NCBI RefSeq assembly: GCF_029094545.1 | Contig: NZ_CP117835.1 | Coordinates: forward strand, 848,001-912,000 | Source: Alkalihalophilus pseudofirmus | GTDB taxonomy: Bacteria > Bacillota > Bacilli > Bacillales > Bacillaceae_D | Direction of reading: 5' to 3' | Length of the DNA: 64,000 nt | Program-made: the position numbers and the translations under genes | In this document: positions 1 through 7,703 of the stretch, in pieces | Position numbering within the stretch: the first letter of the stretch is position 1 | How the letters are laid out: each line of letters begins with the position of its first letter | Notes under the pieces: model-generated | The model's input: only the letters and a program-made list of their open reading frames with translations | Told to the model about the DNA's origin: nothing | Database searches by the model: none

Positions 1-1
1 A

Positions 2-241
2 TTATTTAAGAAGGAAGATATCATTTCAGATTTGGCTAAAAGCATTTCATCACCTGTACTATGGCACAATGTTACAACCACACTTTATGAGTTAAGTGTC
101 CGCTTATTTATAGAAATGCCGCCGGGTCAGGTGCTATCAGATTTAGCAAAACAATCATTTCCTGAAGCAAGATCTATCGCAGCCTCAGTGAGCGGGTTAA
201 AGACAGTTCAAGTTTTAGCAAAACGTGAACTGAGTTTATAA
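2..241 (+). CDS. mdcH: Malonate decarboxylase epsilon subunit, C-terminal fragment
   Basis: The last 79 codons of a gene that starts before the window; the frame is open from base 2. The tail carries the FabD-like end of a malonyl-CoA:ACP acyltransferase: a P-V-L-W block followed some 20 residues later by E-M-P-P-G-Q-V-L, matching the 'PVRW...E.GPG.VL' region that closes this fold. In malonate decarboxylase systems MdcH loads malonyl from malonyl-CoA onto the carrier protein to start the cycle. The call rests on this tail plus its position directly before mdcA (41 bases apart, same strand). The TTG at 32 is internal. The active-site Ser lies outside the window. A different FabD paralogue is possible but less likely in this context. 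Confidence 0.75.
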   Translation, partial: LFKKEDIISDLAKSISSPVLWHNVTTTLYELSVRLFIEMPPGQVLSDLAKQSFPEARSIAASVSGLKTVQVLAKRELSL

Positions 242-282
242 ATAAAATTATTTTAATTAAATATTAGAGGAGGACTTTAACT

Positions 283-1938
283 ATGGCGAGGTCACAAGTA
301 AAGACAAAGCGTTCTTGGACGACTAAACGAGAGGCAAAGGCAAGAAGGCTTGAAAATATCAAAAAGATTACAACAAGTAAAGTGATACCAACAGAATCAA
401 TCGTAGAAGCTATGGAATTAGTCATACAGCCTCATGACCGAGTGGTGATGGAGGGGAATAACCAAAAGCAAGCCTCCTTTCTTTCAAAGTCACTCTCTCT
501 TGTAAATCCTGATAAGCTGCATGATCTACATATGATCATGTCAAGTATCTCGAGGCCGGAGCATCTCGATATATTTGAAAAAGGAATTGCACATACGGTT
601 GATTTCGCTTATGCCGGACCGCAAAGCTTACGTATTGCACAAATGATTGAGGATGGGCAGTTAAAGATGGGCGAAATCCATACGTATGTTGAGCTTTACG
701 GAAGATTATTCATTGATTTAATTCCAAATGTTGCTTTAGTAGCGGCAGATAAAGCTGATGCAGATGGAAATTTATACACAGGGGCAAACACAGAGGAAAC
801 CCCTACTCTTGTTGAAGCTGCTGCCTTCAAAGATGGAATTGTCATTGCTCAGGTTAATGAATTAACAGATGAATTACCACGGGTAGATATTCCAGGGTCT
901 TGGATTGATTTTGTTGTCGTGGCGGATAGTGCTTATCAACTTGAACCTCTCTTCACTAGAGACCCAAGACACATAACAGATATACAAGTATTAATGGCGA
1001 TGTTGACGATCAGAGGTGTATATGAACGGCATCAGGTAGAATCATTGAATCATGGAATTGGCTACAATACTGCAGCTATTGAATTATTACTGCCTACTTA
1101 CGGAGAATCTTTAGGACTTAAGAATAAGATCTGTAAGTACTGGGCATTAAACCCGCATCCAACCCTTATTCCGGCTATTGAAAGCGGCTGGGTTGAGAAT
1201 GTCCATTCATTTGGCGGAGAAGTGGGGATGGAGCCTTATATCGCAGCAAGACCTGATGTCTTCTTTACAGGCAGTGACGGAAGTATGCGCTCTAACCGAA
1301 CCTTGTGCCAGCTAGCAGGACAATATTCCGTTGATTTATTCATTGGGTCTACTTTACAAATGGACCCAGACGGTAACTCATCCACTGTAACATCAGGTCG
1401 ATTAGCTGGATTTGGCGGGGCACCTAATATGGGACATGATCCAGGTGGAAGAAGGCATTCAAGCCCTGCATGGTTAAATATGATTGAATCAGATAATCCT
1501 CTAGCTCGAGGAAGGAAATTGGTTGTCCAAATGGTGGAAACTCATCAAGCAGCCAATAAACCTGTTTTCGTTGAATCATTAGACGCGATTGATGTTGCGA
1601 AAGATGCTAGCCTCGCTACGACACCAGTGATGATTTACGGAGAAGACGTTACGCATGTTGTAACAGAAGAAGGAATTGCTTATTTATACAAAACAGACAG
1701 CATAGAAGAACGACGTCAGGCGATAGCGAGCGTAGCTGGAGTTACTCCGATTGGATTAGATCGTGACATGAAAACGTCTAGAAAGTTGAGGGAGCGAGGC
1801 ATTATTGCTTTGCCTGAGGACTTAGAGATCAGAAGGTCTGATGCTAAACGTTCACTACTCGCAGCCAAAAACATTGAGGATTTAGTTGATTGGTCAGAAG
1901 GACTTTATACACCGCCTGCAAAATTTAGAAGCTGGTAA
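283..1938 (+). CDS. mdcA: Malonate decarboxylase alpha subunit (malonate:acyl-carrier-protein transferase)
   Basis: A 551-residue protein, the normal length for MdcA. It exchanges acetyl for malonate on the phosphoribosyl-dephospho-CoA arm of the carrier protein MdcC in biotin-independent malonate decarboxylase; the MdcD/MdcE part then removes CO2. The family's glycine-rich stretch around residues 376-397 (GFGGAPNMGHDPGGRRHSSP) is intact. ATG 283 follows an AGGAGG ribosome site at about 267-272. It is the second visible gene of a tight operon with mdcB, mdcC, mdcDE and mdcG. The operon promoter and any regulator lie upstream, outside the window. The protein acts in the cytoplasm. Confidence 0.95.
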   Translation: MARSQVKTKRSWTTKREAKARRLENIKKITTSKVIPTESIVEAMELVIQPHDRVVMEGNNQKQASFLSKSLSLVNPDKLHDLHMIMSSISRPEHLDIFEKGIAHTVDFAYAGPQSLRIAQMIEDGQLKMGEIHTYVELYGRLFIDLIPNVALVAADKADADGNLYTGANTEETPTLVEAAAFKDGIVIAQVNELTDELPRVDIPGSWIDFVVVADSAYQLEPLFTRDPRHITDIQVLMAMLTIRGVYERHQVESLNHGIGYNTAAIELLLPTYGESLGLKNKICKYWALNPHPTLIPAIESGWVENVHSFGGEVGMEPYIAARPDVFFTGSDGSMRSNRTLCQLAGQYSVDLFIGSTLQMDPDGNSSTVTSGRLAGFGGAPNMGHDPGGRRHSSPAWLNMIESDNPLARGRKLVVQMVETHQAANKPVFVESLDAIDVAKDASLATTPVMIYGEDVTHVVTEEGIAYLYKTDSIEERRQAIASVAGVTPIGLDRDMKTSRKLRERGIIALPEDLEIRRSDAKRSLLAAKNIEDLVDWSEGLYTPPAKFRSW

Positions 1939-1954
1939 GGAGAGGGTGGGATGG

Positions 1955-2833
1955 ATGAGAAATAATGACCTTGAAAAGTGTAAGCGTTTTCTATCGGATT
2001 GTGCCGTCCAAGCTTTAATTGATGAGGTAAATCTTACCCCTAAGCCAGGACTTGTGGATAGGAATAACAATGGGGTTCACAACGATCTAAGTCTGCCGAT
2101 CATGTTGAAGTCCGCAGAATCCCTCCGGCAAACATTTGAAGAAATTGCAGCTGTATCCTATAACGAGGAACCTTCTCAAATGCTTAGAGAAGAGATTGCT
2201 CGAATTGGCAGAGATGGTGAAAAAACGATGTACCAAGCGACAGGAGGAACAAATTCGCATAAAGGAGCGATCTGGTCACTAGGTCTGCTCGTATCAAGTG
2301 CTGCTTCAAAGAAAGGACTTGGAGAAGCAGATGAATTTCTTGAAACGGCTGGTAAGATAGCTCGATACCGAGATCGTTATGTACCTAATAACCTGACAAA
2401 CGGTTTAATTGTTAAAAAGAAATATAATATCCATGGTGCAAAAGAAGTGGCTGAATCAGGCTTTCTTCCTATTAAATGTTTTAGTTTACCTACTTTATTA
2501 GGCAGTCGTTTAAGTGGGATGAAAGAAGAAGAGGCAAGATTAAATGCATTAGTATCGTTAATTGCTCATTTAGATGATACGTGTATTCTACACAGAGGAG
2601 GCAGTACAGCTTTAAATAAATCAAAAAACATAGCCAATCAAGTTCTTAATGCTGGTGGAGTCTCAACAACTGAAGGCTCTAAACGTTTACGTGAGCTTGA
2701 TGAAACGATGCATGCTTACAATGCATCACCTGGTGGGTGTGCTGATCTATTAGCTGCTACTCTGTTTATAGATACAATATCGACTCAATCAAAACTGTTC
2801 AAGAAAGAAGTAAAAGGTGTAGTAAATTCTTAA
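1955..2833 (+). CDS. mdcB: Triphosphoribosyl-dephospho-CoA synthase
   Basis: A 292-residue CitG/MdcB-family enzyme. It builds 2'-(5''-triphosphoribosyl)-3'-dephospho-CoA from ATP and dephospho-CoA, the precursor of the prosthetic group that MdcG attaches to MdcC. The family motif GGTNSHKG is present at residues 97-104, and HRGG lies near residue 214. The frame is open further upstream (to an ATG at 1886 inside mdcA), but ATG 1955 is chosen because GGAGAGGGTGGG lies at 1939-1950 and this start falls 16 bases after the mdcA stop. Part of the mdc operon; cytoplasmic. Confidence 0.93.
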   Translation: MRNNDLEKCKRFLSDCAVQALIDEVNLTPKPGLVDRNNNGVHNDLSLPIMLKSAESLRQTFEEIAAVSYNEEPSQMLREEIARIGRDGEKTMYQATGGTNSHKGAIWSLGLLVSSAASKKGLGEADEFLETAGKIARYRDRYVPNNLTNGLIVKKKYNIHGAKEVAESGFLPIKCFSLPTLLGSRLSGMKEEEARLNALVSLIAHLDDTCILHRGGSTALNKSKNIANQVLNAGGVSTTEGSKRLRELDETMHAYNASPGGCADLLAATLFIDTISTQSKLFKKEVKGVVNS

Positions 2834-2853
2834 ACTATCTGGAGGTGGATTGG

Positions 2854-3165
2854 ATGGAATGTCTAACATTTAATTATCCTGCGAAAACCCCTTTACCGGA
2901 GTGCTCTCATGTAGGAGTTGTAGGTTCTGGTGATTTAGAAATTATTATGGTTCCTAATGATCAGAAAGTGATTAATGTGGAAGTAAACACGAGCATTGAT
3001 GGATTTGCAGATATATGGAAAGTGGTGCTGGAGCGCTTTTTTAAAGCAAATCATTATGCGATGAATGTGAAGATTAATGATTTTGGTGCAACGCCGGGAA
3101 TGGTAACGATGCGGTTAGCACAAGCATTGGAGGTGTCTAATACTCATGAATATGCTCAAAGATAG
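2854..3165 (+). CDS. mdcC: Malonate decarboxylase delta subunit (acyl carrier protein)
   Basis: The small carrier that bears the phosphoribosyl-dephospho-CoA arm on which malonyl is decarboxylated to acetyl. GTG 2845 also opens the frame, but ATG 2854 sits 8 bases after GGAGG (2841-2845) and is preferred, giving 103 residues. With this start the Ser of the G-V-V-G-S-G motif is residue 25, the position I recall for the modified Ser of Klebsiella MdcC, which supports both the identity and the start. The C-terminus overlaps the next gene by 20 bases, so the two are probably translationally coupled. Confidence 0.93.
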   Translation: MECLTFNYPAKTPLPECSHVGVVGSGDLEIIMVPNDQKVINVEVNTSIDGFADIWKVVLERFFKANHYAMNVKINDFGATPGMVTMRLAQALEVSNTHEYAQR

Positions 3166-4804
3166 TCTAGTAGAAAAGTATGCAAGGGATCGAGTGAGGG
3201 CTTTATTAGATGAAGGTACCTTTAAGGAACTAATTAATCCATTTGATGGAGTAGAATCTCCACATTTACGTGACCAAGGAATTGTACCCCAAAGTGACGA
3301 TGGGGTGGTTGTTGCAAAGGGAAAAATAGACGGAGTCCAAGCTGTAATGATTGCCATTGAAGGGAACTTTCAAGGAGGGGGAATCGGTGAGGTTTCTGGT
3401 GCAAAGATAGCAGGTGCCCTAGAACTTGCTCTTGAAGAAAATAAAAAAGGTCATACGACACGTGCGGCTTTAATTTTTGATACTGGTGGAGTAAGGCTGC
3501 AAGAAGCCAATTACGGCTTACTTTCAATTTCTGAAATAGGTTCCGCGATTGTAGCGCTAAGGCAATACGTACCTGTAGTAGGGGTTGTTCCAGGTAAGGT
3601 GGGGTCATTCGGAGGTATGTCAATAAATTCAGGACTTTTAAGTTCTATTATTGCAACCAAAGAAGGGCGTATCGGTTTAAACGGACCAGAAGTGGTTGAA
3701 CTTGAAGCAGGGATTGAAGAAGTAGATTCAAAAGACCGCCAAGGGATTTGGGGTATGATTGGTGGAGAGCAACGTTTAGCAATGGGGTTAATCGATCACT
3801 TAGTCGATGATGATGTGGATCAAATAAAGGAATGTATACATGGTGTCTATAAAAATGGAGTGGGTCAACCACGCAGTACTCAAGTCGAACGGTACCTTTC
3901 ATTTCTACAATCAGTAAGTGTAGAGGAGAAAGTTTCTCCCATACAGGCAAAAAAGTTATGGGAAAACTCCTCTAATATAGAGGACCTTTCAGAATCTAGT
4001 GTGGGTTCAAATCAATTGCTGACTAGAGGGGCAAGATGGTTTAAACAATTAACAGAAGGAGCGGAGGAGAAAAATGAACTTTCCTCGGTACTCTGTGCTG
4101 ACAAAGGTGGAATTCGTTATTTATGTGTGACAGCCAATCCAGAAGCCTCATTTTATAGAGCAAAAGATGGAGAAGTCGGGCTTGTGGAAGGATGGAAGCT
4201 AGCTAAGTATATCCGCGAAGTAATAGAAGCGGATAATGGTCGAGAAAAAAGACCGATTGTAGCAATAGTCGATGTTCCGAGTCAGGCTTATGGATATCAT
4301 GAGGAGCTTTTTGGCATCCATCAAGCTTTGGCAGCGAGTGTAGATGCCTATGCTACAGCAAGGCAGGCAGGGCATCCTGTCATCAGCTTAGTAGTAGGTA
4401 AAGCCATTTCTGGTGCTTTCTTAGCTCATGGACTCCAATCAAACCGGATCTTAGCATTAGATGATGATGCTGTAAATGTTCATGTTATGTCCAAACAATC
4501 TGCTGCCAAAATTACAAGGAGAACGATTCAAGAATTAGAAGAAGCAACAGGCAAAGTTCCTGCAATGGCATATGACGTACGTTCATTTTCAACATTAGGA
4601 ACATTGGATGATTTAATTGAGGGTGTTAACGGAGAAGCTCCGACATTTGAGGATGTACAATTCATTCATTCTAAAATTTCAAATGCTATTAATGAAGTGC
4701 GATATAGTACACCTAATCTTAGCCACCGACTTAAATCAGACTTTGGGACAAAGAATCGAGCGTTTTCAGTCAAAGTTAGAGAGTTGTTGAGAGAGCAATG
4801 GTAA
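3146..4804 (+). CDS. mdcD: Malonate decarboxylase beta-gamma fusion (malonyl-S-ACP decarboxylase)
   Basis: One 552-residue reading frame covers two subunits that are separate genes in Klebsiella and Pseudomonas. Residues 1 to about 270 match MdcD (beta, carboxyltransferase/crotonase-like, with G-S-F-G-G-M-S-I-N near 155-163). Residues about 290-552 match MdcE (gamma, with A-Y-G-Y-H-E-E-L near 382 and GKAISGAFLAHG near 418). Together they decarboxylate malonyl-S-ACP to acetyl-S-ACP. No stop or frameshift separates the halves, and the linker near 235-290 is polar and poorly conserved. ATG 3146 lies inside the end of mdcC, 12 bases after GGAGG (3129-3133). The symbol covers mdcD and mdcE. Confidence 0.92.
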   Translation: MNMLKDSLVEKYARDRVRALLDEGTFKELINPFDGVESPHLRDQGIVPQSDDGVVVAKGKIDGVQAVMIAIEGNFQGGGIGEVSGAKIAGALELALEENKKGHTTRAALIFDTGGVRLQEANYGLLSISEIGSAIVALRQYVPVVGVVPGKVGSFGGMSINSGLLSSIIATKEGRIGLNGPEVVELEAGIEEVDSKDRQGIWGMIGGEQRLAMGLIDHLVDDDVDQIKECIHGVYKNGVGQPRSTQVERYLSFLQSVSVEEKVSPIQAKKLWENSSNIEDLSESSVGSNQLLTRGARWFKQLTEGAEEKNELSSVLCADKGGIRYLCVTANPEASFYRAKDGEVGLVEGWKLAKYIREVIEADNGREKRPIVAIVDVPSQAYGYHEELFGIHQALAASVDAYATARQAGHPVISLVVGKAISGAFLAHGLQSNRILALDDDAVNVHVMSKQSAAKITRRTIQELEEATGKVPAMAYDVRSFSTLGTLDDLIEGVNGEAPTFEDVQFIHSKISNAINEVRYSTPNLSHRLKSDFGTKNRAFSVKVRELLREQW

Positions 4805-5415
4805 GAGTTCATGACCTCGTTGAACTTAAAGACGTGGAAGGTTTTCTATCAAAAGAAACGTTCCCTGACTGGGTCTATTCAGTTCTCAGAGAGGCTCCCT
4901 TTGTCGTTGTGCGAAGAGCACCACAAATGGATGGCATCATTCCAGTGGGCATCAGAGGGAATCATAGAAGCCAGCGCTGTGCCAGTGCTATAAACGTGAC
5001 CGAAATTAAACAATGTTTTTCTCCAGAATCAATTAAGGTCAAGGAAGTAAAAACAAGTATTGATTTAATTAACATTGGATTGATCCAAATTCAAAATATC
5101 ATGGATGATTTCCCTGACCTAACTTGGGGACCTGCTGGGAGTGTAGGTTTTGAATTAGTAACATCGTACCCTGCAACCCATAAAAATAGTGATATAGATA
5201 TGGTCATCAGGACCAATAGGATTTTAGAGCAGAGTGTGGCGCAGAAAATAGTAGAGCTCCTTAACGTACTTTCCATAAATGTGGATGCTCTTTTAGAAAC
5301 GAACCAGGGGGCGTTTGCATTAGCTGAATATGCCACTAATTGTGAGAAGCTTATCTTAAGAAGTTCAGTTGGACCTAAGCTTGTATACCATCCTGCTTTT
5401 CAGCTTCAATCATAA
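4798..5415 (+). CDS. mdcG: Holo-ACP synthase, phosphoribosyl-dephospho-CoA transferase
   Basis: A 205-residue nucleotidyltransferase-fold enzyme that transfers the MdcB product onto the Ser of MdcC, turning apo- into holo-carrier. The fold's signature is visible as GPAGSVGFEL from residue 111 and S-D-I-D at 131-134, with Asp132 and Asp134 as the likely metal ligands. The ATG overlaps the mdcDE stop by 7 bases (ATGGTAA), so translation is coupled. It is the last gene of the operon; a terminator follows within 10 bases. No malonate transporter gene follows, so uptake must be encoded elsewhere or upstream. Confidence 0.92.
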   Translation: MVRVHDLVELKDVEGFLSKETFPDWVYSVLREAPFVVVRRAPQMDGIIPVGIRGNHRSQRCASAINVTEIKQCFSPESIKVKEVKTSIDLINIGLIQIQNIMDDFPDLTWGPAGSVGFELVTSYPATHKNSDIDMVIRTNRILEQSVAQKIVELLNVLSINVDALLETNQGAFALAEYATNCEKLILRSSVGPKLVYHPAFQLQS

Positions 5416-5423
5416 TACAGTCT

Positions 5424-5452
5424 AACGGCCAATCCGTATGATTGGTCGTTTT
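5424..5452 (+). terminator. Terminator of the mdc operon
   Basis: A 10-base stem (AACGGCCAAT / ATTGGTCGTT, one G-T pair) with a 7-base loop, followed by T residues, directly after mdcG. Confidence 0.85.
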
Positions 5453-5518
5453 CATTATGAATAATCTTCTTTTTTTATTAGGACACTAAAGAAGCCTGTA
5501 AAAAAAGGAGATGAAAAA

Positions 5519-6367
5519 ATGAAGAGAATTATGATCGTGTTAATGATTAGTTTGATGGTAGGAAGCTATGCTGGTGTTGTATGTGCAAACGAACTAGACG
5601 GGGTTCATCAAACATGGTGGGGAAAGAAAGATGACGAGAGGCAAGTCGATGATGAGATTCCTGAGCCTCAAGGTGGTCCTGAATATACAGAACGCGTAAG
5701 GCAGCCTGTCTCAAATATCATTTTACAACAGCGCTACCCAGATACAGTTATTTTAAGAGGTCCTGATACATCCAATCGTATTGCATTAACATTCGATGAT
5801 GGTCCTGATCCAAGGTACACTCCAGAGTTACTTGATGTATTAAGCGAGTACGGGGTGCCGGCAACGTTTTTTGTTATGGGAGCAAGAGCTGAAAGGTATC
5901 CAGAAATTCTAGAGCGAATCAATAATGAAGGTCATATTATAGGGAATCACACCTACTGGCATCCCAATCTGGTAGAAGAGGGAGATATCGCGACTCTTGA
6001 GCGAGAAGTCAATCAAACCGAAGAAGTGATTAACGATATTGTCGGATACCGTACTCGTTTATTCCGTGCACCGTATGGATTCTTATATAATCAGCTCGTT
6101 GAGAAATTAGCAGAAATGGATTACTCCGTGATAGGCTGGTCACTTGATACACTTGATTGGCGTGAGATGCCGGCTGAAGAAATTGCTTATACAGTGATAA
6201 GTAATGTGAATCCAGGCGCAATCATTCTTATGCATGACGGCGGCGAGTATGATAGTGATCGGACGAATACAATTGAGGCAGTACGCCAGCTTATCCCTAT
6301 TCTCCAAGAGCAAGGATTTGAGTTTGTAACTGTACCCGAATTAACAGGCATTCCATATCAAAGATAA
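5519..6367 (+). CDS. Secreted polysaccharide deacetylase (NodB domain)
   Basis: A 282-residue exported protein with a hydrophobic signal peptide (residues 1 to about 24, ending in C-A-N-E). The NodB domain fills residues about 85-275 and has all five motifs: T-F-D-D-G-P with Asp93/Asp94, N-H-T-Y-W-H with metal ligands His144 and His148, R-A-P-Y-G, a W-S-L-D-T-L-D-W segment and I-L-M-H-D-G. Such enzymes remove N-acetyl groups from cell-wall glycans, usually peptidoglycan or chitin-like polymers; the substrate cannot be told here. AAAGGAG precedes the ATG. Monocistronic between two terminators. Confidence 0.92.
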   Translation: MKRIMIVLMISLMVGSYAGVVCANELDGVHQTWWGKKDDERQVDDEIPEPQGGPEYTERVRQPVSNIILQQRYPDTVILRGPDTSNRIALTFDDGPDPRYTPELLDVLSEYGVPATFFVMGARAERYPEILERINNEGHIIGNHTYWHPNLVEEGDIATLEREVNQTEEVINDIVGYRTRLFRAPYGFLYNQLVEKLAEMDYSVIGWSLDTLDWREMPAEEIAYTVISNVNPGAIILMHDGGEYDSDRTNTIEAVRQLIPILQEQGFEFVTVPELTGIPYQR

Positions 6368-6442
6368 ATATGCCATCCTTCTATTAGTTGTTATTGTCTG
6401 CGGCAAATAAAACAAGTATAAAAGAGGAGGAGCAGCACTCGC

Positions 6443-6486
6443 AAAAAGACGACATTTCATTTAATTAATGAAAGTCGTCTTTTTGA
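6443..6486. terminator. Bidirectional terminator between convergent genes
   Basis: A long inverted repeat (AAAAAGACGAC ... GTCGTCTTTTT, extended by ATTTCATT/AATGAAA) gives a T run on both strands. It ends the deacetylase gene on plus and the membrane-protein gene on minus. Confidence 0.88.
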
Positions 6487-6536
6487 TTAGGTTTTATGGA
6501 AATTTTTACTAATATTGCTGTTAAGCAGCTTTTTCT

Positions 6537-7550
6537 TTAATCGTTCTCTTTTTTCACACCTTCATTACATTCTTCATACTTCCATTTGTAATAATCGCAT
6601 TCTAGCTTATAAATCTGCCTTCTCATCGCATTCCAGTCTTCATTCCCAAGTGAGGCTTTACGCAATTCTTCCGTTATCTCCTCGAGCTTGTCCATACTTA
6701 TGTCGGATCCGTCCTCAAGTTCATGTCTCATTTCTTGTATTTGATCCTCAAGGTTTTGCAAGCTGTGATCCCATGTGAAATAGAAGTCAACAGGCCTCAT
6801 TTCCTCTGATAAAATATGCTTTACTTCACATACTTCCTGTCTTGGTCCCACAATAGAAATATCGGTCGCATGCACGGTAATCTCAACCTCATTATCCTCT
6901 AGTTCAGCTGTAATGTATTTCATTTTTTTAGCGATTTTAAAGTTGAAAATATGCTCGAGAACATAGGATAGCATGACGAAATTGAACCAAACCAGCTTTT
7001 TAGGGCCATGTATATAGGTTTTGATCTGATGTGTTTTTAACGTTTCTTCCACTTCTTTTAGTACATCATCATACTTCCCTTTTCGGATCATGATGGCAAA
7101 CTGCTGCTGCGAGTGCATTTGAAGGATATTCGGCAGCTTTATAAGTGGAATTAATACAAGCAGGATCATCGACATGACACCTAAAATGAGCGTGTATGGA
7201 TAACCCATGAAGGTCTGCTTTATTTTTGAACAATCTGGATCCCTATTTTTCATTTGAGTAGAGATATACCCATTTATTAAAGGGATAAGAAGGATAAGCA
7301 CAATGGAGGCAATTCGTACGATTGTGTCATCATCTGGCATAAAAGGGATAAATGTTTCGGCTAAGTCTGGGAAAACAGTTGTCACTAAAATATAAATCCA
7401 ATAAAGAGATAAAAGTCCCATGAAACTAACTTTTGAATCGTCTTGTGATGGAATGCGCCCAAAGAAGGTGAGAGTAGCCATGCTGAATACTTTACTTAAT
7501 AGTTTAGCTATTCCAGTTAGGATAATTCTAAAATATGGCAAATGTTCCAC
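6537..7550 (-). CDS. Unknown membrane protein with cytoplasmic C-terminal domain
   Basis: A 337-residue protein I do not recognise. Hydrophobic segments lie at about 40-60, 78-98 and 118-142, and a less certain one near 183-200. The C-terminal third (about 210-337) is soluble, highly charged and looks helical, with a likely coiled coil at 268-310 rich in Glu, Leu and Lys. The GTG at 7550 has only a weak ribosome site (GCAGG); an ATG at 7481 (M-A-T-L-T-F-F) also lacks one, so the start is uncertain. It is divergent from the helicase gene and convergent with the deacetylase gene. Confidence 0.7.
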   Translation of the reverse strand: MEHLPYFRIILTGIAKLLSKVFSMATLTFFGRIPSQDDSKVSFMGLLSLYWIYILVTTVFPDLAETFIPFMPDDDTIVRIASIVLILLIPLINGYISTQMKNRDPDCSKIKQTFMGYPYTLILGVMSMILLVLIPLIKLPNILQMHSQQQFAIMIRKGKYDDVLKEVEETLKTHQIKTYIHGPKKLVWFNFVMLSYVLEHIFNFKIAKKMKYITAELEDNEVEITVHATDISIVGPRQEVCEVKHILSEEMRPVDFYFTWDHSLQNLEDQIQEMRHELEDGSDISMDKLEEITEELRKASLGNEDWNAMRRQIYKLECDYYKWKYEECNEGVKKEND

Positions 7551-7641
7551 CTGCTTCTGAAAGTTCTTAAGTCAAGTTTACTATTCCCTTAATCACAAGG
7601 GTTAAACGTTGTACCACAGCTTTAAGCTCACAAAGAGATAC

Positions 7642-7664
7642 AGGTATGCTAGGAAGGTATGCTA
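7642..7664 (+). repeat. Tandem direct repeat in the divergent promoter region
   Basis: Two perfect copies of AGGTATGCTA (7642-7651 and 7655-7664), 13 bases apart, lie about 40 bases before the helicase start. They could bind a regulator, or be chance. Confidence 0.4.
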
Positions 7665-7703
7665 TGATTGAATGACAATAATTCGTATAAAGGATGATCG
7701 GCT

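Noticed and set aside
3115-3950. Several long minus-strand open frames under mdcDE
   Set aside because: They are shadows of the strongly supported mdcDE gene, lack ribosome sites and match no family.
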